A stretch of 64,000 nucleotides of DNA from Phytoseiulus persimilis (lineage: Eukaryota; Arthropoda; Arachnida; Mesostigmata; Phytoseiidae): contig CM075101.1 in the NCBI GenBank assembly GCA_037576195.1, forward strand, positions 4,030,001 to 4,094,000, given 5' to 3'. The notes under the pieces were generated by a model. The model was not told where the DNA came from. It ran no database searches and was given only the letters and a program-made list of their open reading frames with translations. Positions within the stretch are counted from its first letter, which is position 1. Every line of letters starts with the position of its first letter. Below are positions 20,774 through 34,100 of this stretch, in pieces. The position numbers and the translations under genes are program-made.

Positions 20774-23700
20774 GTGGCCGAGTGGACAGCTTGGATTGCA
20801 GATCATCGACGTGGACCGTCATAGAAATCGGCCCGAGGGGCAGGTCGAGTGGATCACATCTTCAGTGGAGCGAAACTCCAATGTTTGGTCGCCTTATTGT
20901 TTGGCCCAAACAACACCGATTGAGCTGTGGTCATTTGCCGTTCATAGACAGTGCAAGCCTGATCCGTCGAGACCAAATAAATCGGATGTCTGCTGTTCGT
21001 AGCATCTATTCTCCCAACTTCTGTTGACATTCAGGGGAAGGATTTCAGGCGGAAGGGAACTCAACATCACGAGCAGTGGCGTGGCGAGCCCCCATGATGC
21101 CCGGGGCGGATGCCCCCCCCTCTTTTTTGAGGTCTGAGAAGGTGAATGCGTCTTATGCCCACTGAATGTATCTTTGTATGTCCTCAAACATAAAATATTA
21201 TCATCTGAAATGGAGATCTTCAGAGAAATGGAGACAACCTGCGCGAGCTGACCCGAATGTGAGCAATTAGAATATTATTTGAGCAACTGGATTGCGTTTT
21301 ATTGGAGGGTTATTCGCTCCGCTCCTGGAGTTGCGAATCTTCTATTGACTCCTCGAAGTTAAACTCATCCGTGATGGACATCTCGATAGATAGGACAGCG
21401 AGGTTCGTCAACTTCGTTGGCTCGATCTCTGGTCCGAGGCGGAAACAAAATGAACTCAACGTTGCCTCTCGATCAGGAAGGAGGACCAAAATTATATTGT
21501 GGTTCGCCAATAGGGTGGAGTATCAGATGCAACGATCGGACTTCGCCCCCACTCTGAGGATTCCGGGAAATATCTACCTGGAAGAGCTTAGAAACCCTGA
21601 TGTGATAGGCACGGAGAGGCATTCTGATGCCACCAGCGACATGATGCCCGGGGCGGATCCGCTCCGGATATTACGGGATCGATATCACGCGGAAGTCCTC
21701 CAGAAGTTCAGGAGATCGAATTCCGGGATTGATCCCGAGCTGGACCTGGCCGTATCGTTTCTGTACGCACAGTGTTATCCAGGATGAGGAAATTGACTTG
21801 GGAAACCAAGCAGACCCGACCTCTATCCCGATGTATCGTCTCTTAAAAGACCACACGATCACACCTCGGTCGAAGTCGAGCATTGAAACTCCGCTTCCGT
21901 CCGTCATGAGGCTTGCCGCGTACCGTCTGTCAATGTTTCTCAGCCGGCGTTCCGGGCCGATTCGTAATTGCGGCAAGACGACCCAAAAAATGTTGGAATT
22001 AGCGCTCGACGCCTCGGTCAGCACGCAAATCAGTATGCCGGTCTGTCGACGTAGGAACCTGAACAGATGGGCTCGGTGTGAAAAACTCATTTGACGGCCC
22101 GAGGGCGAACCTGTGAACACGGAATAGGAGCATGCGGCTACTCTCTGAAGATTTGGATCTTGCTCCAAGAAGATGGAACTCACCCGTCCAGAGAACCTCA
22201 CAGAGCCGGCCATGATGCCGGGCATACGCACGAGGAGGAGGTGGAGGGGAAGGAGAAGAAGAAGAATATGGAACCGACAAACCGACAGCTCGCCCGCCAC
22301 AGAGAGAATCTGCCGCCTCGAAGCTGAATTTGAAAGTTCGTTCGCACTGTGTGGAGCGCATAATTTGAATTTCTCGAAATTTGATAGCCGCCCACCTGAA
22401 GACATACCGCGGCTTCCTCCGAGCTCACAGGTTGCTGGGTGAGATGCGTTCTCCCGGTGGCGATCCCCATCCAACGATTTCATTCGCCTCTAGTTTCATA
22501 GCTTAATTCGTTTCCGAAGCTGGCTCTCGTAGTCGACGTCGAACCGCATCGCCTCGGGCAGCGCCTCACTCCGAACATATATGGCCACTCGTAAAGCCTT
22601 CCGATCCACTCATCCGCCTGAGCGGGAGCGGCGACCAAGTCACCGACAGTCGATTCGTGTCTCCCTAGCATTCCGTGCATTCTCCGTGCCAGGTACGGAA
22701 GCCATCACCTCGGTGGCATGTGCACGTTTCAACGCGAGCGCTTCGGGAACCGCTGAAAACCCTTGCTCTGGAATCACTGCGGCGCCGCAGCTATCGAAGC
22801 TCGCGTATTTTGCGTTGACACGACGCGCCGTGTTGTTCCGGAGTCGCAATTCCGAGCCGGTCGCTGATGTCGCATTTGAGCGCTCGGTCCTGATGGTCGG
22901 AGTCGGCTGCACGGTGCTGTTAGAAGCCGAGCGGCTGTTTCGGAGACTAACGAAACCAGCAATGAGAGTCAATGGAATAGAGTTACCCGGTTCGAGACTG
23001 ATGAGAACTCACCGAGCCGGAGGATATCGTGCGCGGAGGAACCGCTTATTTTTTCACCGGCGCAAGCCAGCTGCTTGAAACGATGCCGATGGGCCAATTA
23101 GACCGGAAAGTGTAGCCGTAGAGAGAAAGGAAGTGAGAGGGGAATAACTCAACGCGAAGAGGCATCACTACATCGGGACTGAAAGAAGGAGCGGGGGGAA
23201 CCACTTTGCAACGACAACAACGACGACCACCATCTACGCAACGATCGTAGGAGCTCGAGAAGATTCAGAGCAGGAGAGAATGAGTTCTGAGCTGAACCTC
23301 TGCACAGCCGAGACAGGGAGTTCGAAGAAGGAAGAATAATTTCAGACATTAGACCTCGAACTCCTCACTCGGAGGTTCCCGTCGGTCTCCGACCGCAAGC
23401 TGACGGCTCGAGCCAACGTGTCGCGTGGCGCGGAGTGTCGATGGGCGCACAAATCGCAAGACCGTTCTCCTCCGAAAGAGAGAATTATCATTTCCCACCA
23501 GTGTTCTCGTCCTCCACACCTTCCGGTCCATTCGGATTGAAGAACACATAGACAAAACCTCTTTCGACGGAGAGACAAAGTGTGAAAATGACGACACGCC
23601 GGGCTCTGATCCTCCCGAAACGTTCATTGATGAAAGATCGTTCTGGAAACTGAATGCATCCGTCTTTTTTCTCAAGGAGCTCGAGTCGATGACTTCCAGT

Positions 23701-25170
23701 TGAAACAACGCGGAGGTGCCATTCTCTGAAAATGTTCGCCTTGAACTCCTTCCAGAACTCCCCCTCGCGTATTTTGATCGAAATCGCTCCCGAGCGGTGA
23801 TGCAACGGTTCTAGGTTGCAACTGAATTCTTGGATCGGAAGGACTATGAGCTGATTGTTACCATCAACTCTGTCGAGGCAGCGATAGCCAACGATCGTGT
23901 GTCATTCATCGACGTCCTGTTAAATCTAGATCCTAGAAGTACCCAAATCACTTCCGGCTTCATTGACCCGCGGAAAATCGAACGAAAATTCAGGACAGGG
24001 AAGCAAGGCGAAAATGGAGCGAACACTCAACTGGTCGAATACGAAGCGAATGAAAGCTATTGCTCTACGAGTCGCAAAGAGCGCTGAAGGGATGCCTCTG
24101 TAGGGGAATATTTGTCACAACGGCGATGAAGGGAACCAAACTTACGTAAAACTCGCTTGTGACTTTTCGGCAATCTGCACACAACCCTAGTCGACGGACT
24201 GTCCAAGAAATCTGGACCCTGTCGGCAGAGTGGTTCCCGCTTCTTCGAAAAAGATTCTTCGCCTGAATTTGAATCTCAAAAGGAGAGAAATAATTTGCCG
24301 GCGCGTTGGAGAAAATAACAGGCTAACAGGACTCGGTGAATCAGGTGCTGAGCCCGAAGTTTTGAGCGTCCGCGCGGCAAACTGCGAGCAGTAGAGAAAA
24401 AATTGCGTGGATTATTCCGGCCCTACTGTCATTATAACGTGGATCCTCTGGAACTTTTCCTAAATCCAGGTGTGGAGTGTCGACGTTGAGTTTTTGGCGA
24501 AATGACTGGAATTTGAATTTGAGCCCTCTGCGTTCGGCTAATGTCTGTCACCAGTCGGTCTTGCGGGACCCGGTCGAGGTGTTCAGGGAAAGTGAAGAGA
24601 TATTTTGGCAAATCGCGACGACTCAAGGGAGCCGGGAATGATTCCGAGAGGGGTGGACGGGCTTCGGAAAACTTGTACGGATCTTCGATAGGGCTGAACA
24701 CGGGTCCTGACGGAGTTTGAGGAGATCAGTCGTTGCAAAGAACTTCGCGACGAATTCGAGGAAGGGAGAGGGAGCTGGATGGGAGGGGATAAATGTCAGG
24801 GCGAGATGATATCTCCAACGCTCGAGTTATGCCACATTCTCTCTGCATCGTGGTGCTGGTGCCCCCTCCCCCCACGCCGGCACGACGAGAGCGACAACGA
24901 CGTCGGCGTGCGTGGCTCTCCGGCGACATAAAATATGTCGGTACATTAAACCGGCTTAACATTAGCTGAAATATACAACCGGGATTATGGGGCTGGAGAG
25001 GAGCAGGTAGAGATTACCGGCTGAGCCCTCCGCAAGATCCCAGAGGACGTTGCTATAGACAGAGCATAAATCATCGTCCCAGAACCGCACCGACTGAGGG
25101 AAGGAAAAAGAGGTGGGAATCGGAGAAGAGGGGGCGAACGAAATGGGGAAGGGCCCCTAGAGAACCTGGG

Positions 25171-25186
25171 GGTCGGTCGGTCGGTC
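25171..25186 (+). repeat. (GGTC)4 microsatellite
   Basis: Four perfect GGTC units. The same motif recurs at 58731-58743 and 59301-59321. Confidence 0.9.
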
Positions 25187-28100
25187 TCTCCCACCTCTTC
25201 CAATTTCAGTGAAAGTCACACTATGCATAAAACCTCCAGCCTTCCAGCTTGCTGTTGGAGAGGTAGATGAAACGAAAGCAGAACGACGGTGAAGAGCCAG
25301 GCGAGGGGACGCGATGACTGTCAGAAGGGGCGGAGAGGGGGATGAGATGGCGGAGCGCTCGGGCGGCTCGAGCTGTCGAGGGAACTCGTACACTATGGCC
25401 ATTACTAGCGCCGCCGAGAACATCTCGATGTGACTTCTGGAGGACGAGAAGGCAGAAGTCGTGCAGCTCAGATGATTTTGCGCGGCTCTCTCCCCCTTCA
25501 GTTGAAGCAGAAATTTTCCACTGGAGTCTACGTTCTCGTGGCATCCGATGAGAGAGGGTTGCGCAGTTGCAGAGTGGGAGAGAACTTCTAGGCGCGAATT
25601 TCGAAACAGCAACGACTCTTCCAGAACTTCCGAGAGGACCGGGACCTCCAGCACATCGTCGCTCGAGTCGGAGAAAGAAGATACGAGAATGATATCCGGA
25701 ATTCTCGGTCTCGGACCCAGAACTCACCCGTGATTTTGGCAGTCATCATCGTTGCGTACGATGATACCGAGCGATTTTCCCTACGCAGCCCGAAAGTGGG
25801 AGCAGCAGGAGCCCTGGCGTAATTGCTCGAGGATCTGGAGCTCCGGGTTCAGCATGCTAAGCGAAGTGTTCTCAAACTCACCTGTGACGACGGCGGGCGG
25901 TCTGGCAGGCTAACAGCCTGCCAATGGTAACGTGCTCTGCGAATAAAGAAACCGCGCTCTTTGGCGACGAATTTAAATATCGACAACATAAGAGGAGGGA
26001 GAACGTTCAGCGAGGTGGAAAACATGCTTATTCCGAACGCAGAACCGGCCCGGACCTCCCGCGATTCCCTCGGCTCCCCCTGTGACTCCACTTCTCGCAG
26101 CTATTCGCAGGACCTTGTGGTGGTGAGAGTGCGGCTGTGTGTGGCTTAATAAAGTTGGAGGATATTAGTGCCAACCAGCCCGCCAGTTAGGCAGCATGCA
26201 CCGAGCTCCGTTTCTTCGACCGCCTGGCTGCTCTCCGGCTTCGACGACGTCGCCAGCGACCACACGCCAGCACTCCTTGGCCTCTGCTGAAGCCACCGAA
26301 CGCAGCAAAGCACAACTTTAGCGCACAGTTGGCACTTTTTTTCAGAACGACCAGCTCAGAGTAGACGAGCGCTCTTGCGATGGGGGATCGGACGCGAAAG
26401 GACGCAAGGCCCGGTGAGCAGAGAAGGACTTGAGTGAACAAGTTCGGCATTCTGTTTTGCTGTCCAACCAGCATGGGTTGCGCATCAGGCCATTGTCGCT
26501 TAACCCAGCGCCCCATTTTGCACCCAAAAACCACTGGAACTGTCCAACGCATCTGATTTGACCGACTTTTCGATCTGCCATTGCGTCGAGCCAGGGTCGT
26601 GTTTGGAGCGGAGCGAAGCAAAAAATAACTTCAAAACGGTAAGATTCTTCCCGACGGGAGGATTACGCTGAGCTTCCCATTGATAACTATCATTCCAAAA
26701 CTTAGAGTCACTTTCGTTCGATTGGAGAAGACGAAATGTTTGCCTCAATTTGGACGTTTGATGAGACGCAGGAATTCGTAGCATTCTGTGTTTTTCTTCA
26801 TACCTCGGAGCTGTCTTTTCCCGACCAGAGCATTAGGTCGGATACCCTTCCAATGGTGTTTTTTAGCTGCAAGTTTCGGGGAACGTAGTTGTATAGTTGG
26901 CCAACAACGGTCTTGTCCGAGCTGCGATTTCAAAGTTGTCGTGATCCATTTGTTGGCTTTGTCTTCTACCCATCCGCTATGCTACCAGCAATTGAGGATT
27001 CTACGAAATGCTATCCGCCGAGAACGTCATTAGTCGGAGGCTCCCTGTACGTCGTTCGCGAACAAGAACACGGTAGCTGGTCGGAGATTTCCCGAACACA
27101 GCTGAGCTGAGTGAGATTCGACTGCGGCTATCTGAAGTTCACCGCTGTGATTTGAAACCGTTGACGATTCCGCGGAATCCCCCAAAATGAGCGAGTCATA
27201 CAGAATCCGACGACCGAAACGCTCAGGAATATCCTCCGCCGTTACTCGCAGGACACCGCCCGCTACTTACAGTCGATTCTACGACACTACTGCAGTCGAT
27301 CATGCCCGATCGCTGTAAATCCCGTATGGTATCGTAGCAACCATCTATGAACGAGTAGCCCCCCTTCGAAAATAACCACGGCAGGGGACAATTCGCTCGG
27401 AAGGTTTCGAAGATTTGTGTCATATTCTGAGGTTTCCGAAAGTCCTTTGAGGAGTCGAGCTGTGTGTTCGGAAATCAAGGGGCGAGCAGGATTCGAGTTG
27501 ACCACACGTGGAGTCACTGTTCCGCTTAAATAGCGATCTTTCTGAGCGGTGGATCCTGCCGGGATTCAAGTTTGACGATCCCTCTGGGATATTTTATTTG
27601 AATGACGTCGACAGCCATCACCTTCAGAATGACCAGGATGGGAGGAAGCGAAACACCGGGAGCCGCGATTCGTTGGTTTGCAGAGCTGAATCGCTGAAGG
27701 GAGGAGCGGACCGTGTTCCACTCTTGAGTAGACAGGAAACCAGTTCAAAACGAGGGGGGAAAAAGAGGTGCCGCTGTGTGAGGGCAGACCTGATCACCGA
27801 AAGAGTCCAGGTCGGAGTTTGCTGCCGACCCTGTTACTGCAGCTGCAGTCTTAAAAATGTTCCACACAGCGGCTCTCCTCTCGCTCTTAGTGAGGATTAA
27901 AACGCAATTCTAGATGTAAATGTTCCCGGTATTAAAGCTGAGAAAGCATGACTCCCGCGCGACTGATTAACAAACTCCCTATCTTGGTCGGCTCGCCCGC
28001 TCGCTCGGGCGGTCCTTGCTCGTTCTTCTCCCTCTATCTCTTACTCATTAACCACGGATGGATTTCGGTAGACTCGGTGGTGGAACGAGCTCTGTGGCGT

Positions 28101-31100
28101 GTTTTCGTAGAAAGATCCGCACGGCTCCTCGCTGCCGGGCTCTCGCTTCGTCAATCTGCGGCGCGGATATACAATTGGAATCGCTGTCTCAACCGGGAGC
28201 GAAGCTGCGGTGCTATTGGTGGCGATTTATTTCCGAAACGGTGCACTCGCAGTTCGAGGAGGGAAATTACTGCTGGTCCACAGGTTCTCCGTTGATTCCT
28301 CAGGAGCGGTTCCTCCGCCAACCTCCTTGGGCGTCTCGAGGCCGCTCTCGGATCTGTCAACGAACGTCAGCTGCAATCAGGGTTCAGACCAGAATTTTCG
28401 CCAAACTCGCTCGCGAGATTGTTACAACGCCACTAAACAACTCACCGATGGAACCTCGACTTCCATCAGAGAGCGCGACGCTCCCGCAGGTCCTCTCACG
28501 GAGCCGCAGCGGTGTGTTCGTACACAGACGTAGATTATCTGTGGAGTCTTTCCCGTCAAGGCGACACCTGAATCCATGTCAAACTTGAGCTCTTCAGTTT
28601 CCTTCTCAGATTCGTTTCCGACCCTCAGGAAGATTTCTCGAAACTCTCATATATTCTGGTAACGTGCGTGAGGGCGAAGGAGGGCAATGACAAACACCGA
28701 CGGAGAGCCTTCGGGAGCAGATCGGTGCAAAAAGTTCACTTTTCCGCCACTTTCTCTTCCCTCGGCATCAAGACAATGCACATAGTTGGCCGATGATAAT
28801 TTATTTACGATTCGATGTTGGGGCTGCAGCTTCGTCTGCTTTTCTTATTTTCATTCGATGCCCATGAAGCCCCCTCTTCCCAACCTGGTCACAGCTCCAT
28901 GTTGCAGGCTACTATCAAGTCGATGGTTGGCGCAAATATTCCCCCTAATGATCCATCCAACTTTGTTTTCGTCTGCAGTACGGAAAGGGCCCGCAAGTAG
29001 TTGGCCGACGGATATTTTTAGCGCAAATCCTTATTTTCATTCTGAACCTGATTCCATCGCGTCTTATTCGCCCGATGGATGATCGACTCCTCCTAGAGGC
29101 TCTCACTCCCACACGATCGCGCGACAGGGAAGATCGGAACGAGGTGACTAGGGAACATGCCACCTTTCTGCAATGCTTGGCATCTCACAAAATCTCCATT
29201 TATCGCCTCCGCCCGTTTTCCGCTCGGTGAGCTTCAAACAGATGATGACAACAACAACCACCGAAACCGCGTGAGGTGAACTTGGATGAGCTCAGACTCA
29301 TAGCCTCGAGCGACACAGGGTTCGAAGACACACCCTCCCTCCCCGTTCCGACGTCTCCCGAACACAAACATGTGTCGGATTTCGAGTCGCGCGAATGGCG
29401 AGCACTTGATCCTTCCAATAGACTTTAGAAGTCGTTGAAAACTGCCGGGAGTTTTTTACTCTCATTTCCGGTGGAAGTTCGGGTTTGATCGCTGAGAGAT
29501 CTCAACTCACTGCGAGGGTTGCAAATTTTCGGGACAAAAAAGGCTTCACAGCCTGTGGGCGCAACGGAAGGCGCGCTTCCACGAGATAATGGTCTGGTGG
29601 TGAGATCCGGGGAACGAATTTTCACTGATCTAGGTCTCCGACCACGAGGTCGGAAGTTTAACTAAGATAAAGTCAAGTCGATTGAGAACAAGGGGGAGAG
29701 AGGCGATCCTCGAGAAAAAACGCCCGCACACAAGTAGCGGAGCGAACTCGTCTGGCCAATTTTTTTCTGCAAGTTTTTCCCCTATTTCCGTTTCGCCGCT
29801 CTCTCCGACATGAGAATCTCCTCCGTTCCCTATTTGTTATCTAACAGTCGAGTGCCCGGGGCGATCTTATCTCGGTGCGAAACTCTGGTTAGGAGTCTTT
29901 TCTTTCTCAGCTACGAGAAACATAGAGTCCCCGGAGCCTGGGATCAAACAAGACTCGCATTCTCGGAGTCCGCCAGTTCGTTTCCTCCTCCTCTGAATCA
30001 GAACTCTGCCTTTGATAACCAAGAAATCTCATATTTTCCTCACATTGTTGCGCTCAGAGTCACGAATGATGACTTCAGGAATGAGTGCCGAAATCTCAGA
30101 AACGAGGAATCCAACCAGTCACATATCCCGATCCGAACGCTGGCAGCTCAGAGACGCTTGACTCCCTCTCCGCCAAGGCAGAACTCCTCTCGATCGCTCT
30201 GAGTAGTCCACTGGTGTGACCGAGAAGTTGACCACCCACAAGGTAAAACGCTGCAACGCGTCGGAGCCTCAGCAGATCTCCGAAAAGTCCGAATGTGAAC
30301 CAAGAAGAGGAATATGGAGCCGAGATTCGGAGACAGGACTCGGAGCAACGGAATATGCCCTGACGAGTCTTGCGATATTTTTACTTTTTACAGCCTCGGG
30401 AGCCCTGAGACATGAGAATGGTTACAATTTACCGGATAGTCGTCAATCTGGAGCGTTCCCTCTCAGCTCACACGAAACACCGAAAGTCGATTCGATGAGC
30501 GAACGAAGAGATCAGTTGTTGGAGATGTGGCCAGAGTCGAAATCCGGACCCAGATCCTGTCTTTGGAAACAAGCATCACTGTCGGAGAGGAAACGATGCT
30601 CAAGCGCGCGAGAAGATCGTCGTATAGGGGCAGCAGCGGCGGCGACTGCATGGCACAACGGAGAGAGGCCGTTGTGCCTATGAAGCCCCTCACCAACAAC
30701 ACTAATCTAAAAACTCCGCTTCGTTGTCCAGCCAGGCGTCGCGTGCGGCCACCGAGATAACGGTGTGCTGCAAGCCTCGGGCTATAGCCTTGTCGCAGAA
30801 CGCCGCAGCGTCAGCCAATACGTCGCCGGATGTGCTTGATAGCAACCAGCACTGACATCAAACCACCTGCGGTAGAATTGCCGCGGGTGTCCACTATTTC
30901 CCCTTCTCTCCACTCTCGCTCGTCCCGCCTTCTGTGTTCTTCTGTTGGCGCCAGACCCCCTCACCACGAGTCACTGTTCGTTTCTCCCCTCACGATGACC
31001 ACTGGTCACCTTAAGGCGGTCCGGTCGTGCACAAGACGAATTAGCTCGCGGTGAGAAGTGCGTGGACATGCGCGAGAGAAGCTTTATTCAATGATTTCAA

Positions 31101-34100
31101 AATCGGTGGTCTGAAGCACGTGTTAGAAAGCCGGCACCGTTATCTCTTATCGGTGTCCGGATTGAGAATAGTCTCTTGTTTGACTCGTCAAACAATTCAC
31201 AATAGAATCATGACATTTCCGGTGTAGAAAGTAGGGACAGCGACAAAGATAGGATACATATGTCGATATAGCTCTCCGGAGCTCCACTTCTCAGGAACTG
31301 ACGCGTCTTTGTTGAGTTCTGCACCGACCATTTGAGCGCCCACTTCCAAAACCTCACATCTTCGAAGTCACCGACTTCAGCATTCTTGCAGATTATCACA
31401 GGCCTCGACATCCCGCATTTCATAGTATATATGGAATCCTGATATCGTTACCTTCGTATTTTGTTTCACCGAACGAATATCGGATCGAGATCCAAAACGG
31501 CTCGTCTTTGTCTTGGTACCAGTTTCCATAACCTCCATTTCCCCCTGGAATCAACGGATGCAACCCAGTTCTCCGCTGAACATGACTCCTCGCATGTCGG
31601 ATCAGAGAAATGGTTTGATCAGTACAAGATGGATGCGAAGTGGAGGGTAGCGAATCCGAGAGCCGGGCGGGAAAATTCTCGCGCTGCACAGAACAAGGAA
31701 AATTTTATTCTCCTCATACTATCAATGTCGTCGAATCCCAGTTCTCTCTCCAATGAACATCACCATCGAGTTTGAACTCCGAAGCGCAATCCATCCTCTC
31801 TGTTCAGCATCTCGATTTTCTACACTTCTGCATACAGGTGTCGAGTTTTCATTCTCCCAAATTCGAAACGACGAATCTCCATCTGGCCGACATTGGTTCT
31901 GACCGCTTTTCCGCGGGAATTTCGATTACTTTCCACTGGGATCGGTAGCGCTCCGCGGCTGTGTTACCTAGTATCGAGAGTATTTCGTCGTGTGGATGAG
32001 ATGTTAAAATACCCAGATTTTCGATGTTTCCTCACGAGCCGAAAAAGTGGAGATTCGACGTTTTTGAACTGGGCTCTCCGATTCGGCCAACGCCGGATGA
32101 GGGTTTTGGAGAACTGGATCCGACGGCCCCAGGGGTCCGAGTAATACTCGCGGACCGACTCGAAAGGTCCCCCTGTGTCCGCATCGAGCTATCGAGCCGC
32201 ATGTCTTTGCTCGTTGTTCGACACGAACTTGGGCTTGGATGTCGCATTCCACTGGTTTGTCTGTGGAGCGCCATTGTGCCCCGCAGAGTTCCTGAGACAG
32301 ACAAAGACCGGGAAGCCGACTGAGGCGCTAATGCCGAGGAAAAATCCATGTATTCACTGAAAGTCTTGGAGGGGCAAAGAAAGTTCGCACAAATGAAATC
32401 ACAGACTGGTTACTGATGGATGAGCGCAAAACCAGCTCTTCCGGTGCAGAGCGGATTCCGCAGCTTGGAGGATTCGAGAAGGGCCAAGACAGAGTGTTCG
32501 AATAAAGAATATTCTCGTGAAGTGTTTTTTGTTCGAAACGTGATAAAATCCACGTCGACGGGATGACCGTGCCGTCAGTCTAATCATCCGCAACGGCTGA
32601 GATTCATATAGCAGCCGGAATCTCCCTTATATCTCAACCCGTTTGTCGTCGCTCAGCTCCGATCAGACGATGAGCTTTCCACTTCAGGGACGGAAGACCT
32701 CAATAATTTTTGACTCAATCAACTTGGCGGGTCTCGTCCCGCGCCGACCGACATATTCACAGTGCCCGTTTTCCAATGGTATGCTCAGGCTATGGGATCC
32801 CCCACGTTTTAGGATCCGCGACAGGCTCGAGGCAAGGGGTCAAACTCCATAATCTCTATATCCTCTCGAGAAACATGGGTCATGTTTAGCGCCCGATTAA
32901 CGAATTTGTGGCCCTTAACAAACAGATCGCTGCTGAAACAGGTCGTCGCCACTGGGCTGAGATAGATTGCCACCCCCATGTTGGAAATACATCGTCGCCA
33001 TGTTCCCGAGAAAAGTATGGAAACGAATCTACCGATTTGAGAATGAAAATCGAAAATTTCGATATTCAGCGAGGTGAACGGAATGCAACATATTGCCTCA
33101 TGCGTTCCATTTTTGCGGCCTTCGTCTGAGTTCATTATCACAGAACACTTTTTGTTACATACCTGTCTCGAGTTGCGTTGGCGACCCCAGACTCCGGAGG
33201 CAGTTGAGAGGAGCCGACAAAACAGGATGTAGCTTCGGAGAGGAACTGATCAGAGGGTGGTGGAACCACCTGGACGTGATCCATTCGCATGGTGACAAGT
33301 CAAGATTCCAGAGATGCTCGAGAGTACGGGAATTATAACGCAATTGAGCTGCGAAAACGAACTCCCCGATGTGTATTCACTTACCAGCATCGTCTAGCCG
33401 ATTATTGATGCGATGCCGGAGAGGGTGATGTAATCGGTTCGGTCAAATGTTGACTCGGCAACAATCGGGGACCAGAAATCCTCAATGTCCGTCGCCACAA
33501 TATTGAATCAAACCACCGCCGACGAATGAAACTCCGGTTAGAGCGAACTTCCCTCGCGATTTCCGTACTGAAAGATCACCTGCGAGAGGAATCAGGGATA
33601 AGCAACTCTATCGCAGGGATTCGGAAGCAGGTTCCCGCAGTTTCCTTCAACAGTTCGGATTCTAATATTGCACTTCTAAATTTGGTCTCAGTTCTATCTG
33701 GGGAGAAATAGGGTTCCAATACGCATTCTCGAGAATCTCCCGTCGATTCCGCGGGAATGTTGGATCGATGATAGAAAGACACTCGGAGCTACGGGCTCAT
33801 GGTGTGCTACCAATTAACGAAAGACTCACTCATCACCTCATCGCTCTTAGATTTTGGAATCAAGCCGATATCCAGATATCCCACGATTGATTGCCCGATT
33901 TCTCACAATGGCCCAAAAGCCGGATGGGGAGAAAGGCGCGGGTTTCTACAGGGTGTGTACTCTGAGCTCACGTATTTAAATACGCCGGTGTTTTGAGCTG
34001 CATTTCGGTCAAACTTGCTCAGATCGAGACAATACTTTTTTTGATCGAAAGCCTTTCAGGAGGCGCAACTTTTCCGTTCGGAGCGTTTTCCAGAGCTCGT

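Noticed and set aside
26187..26933. A series of overlapping minus-strand frames that might be a decayed transposase
   Set aside because: I could not find any motif of a known transposase, reverse transcriptase or integrase in them.
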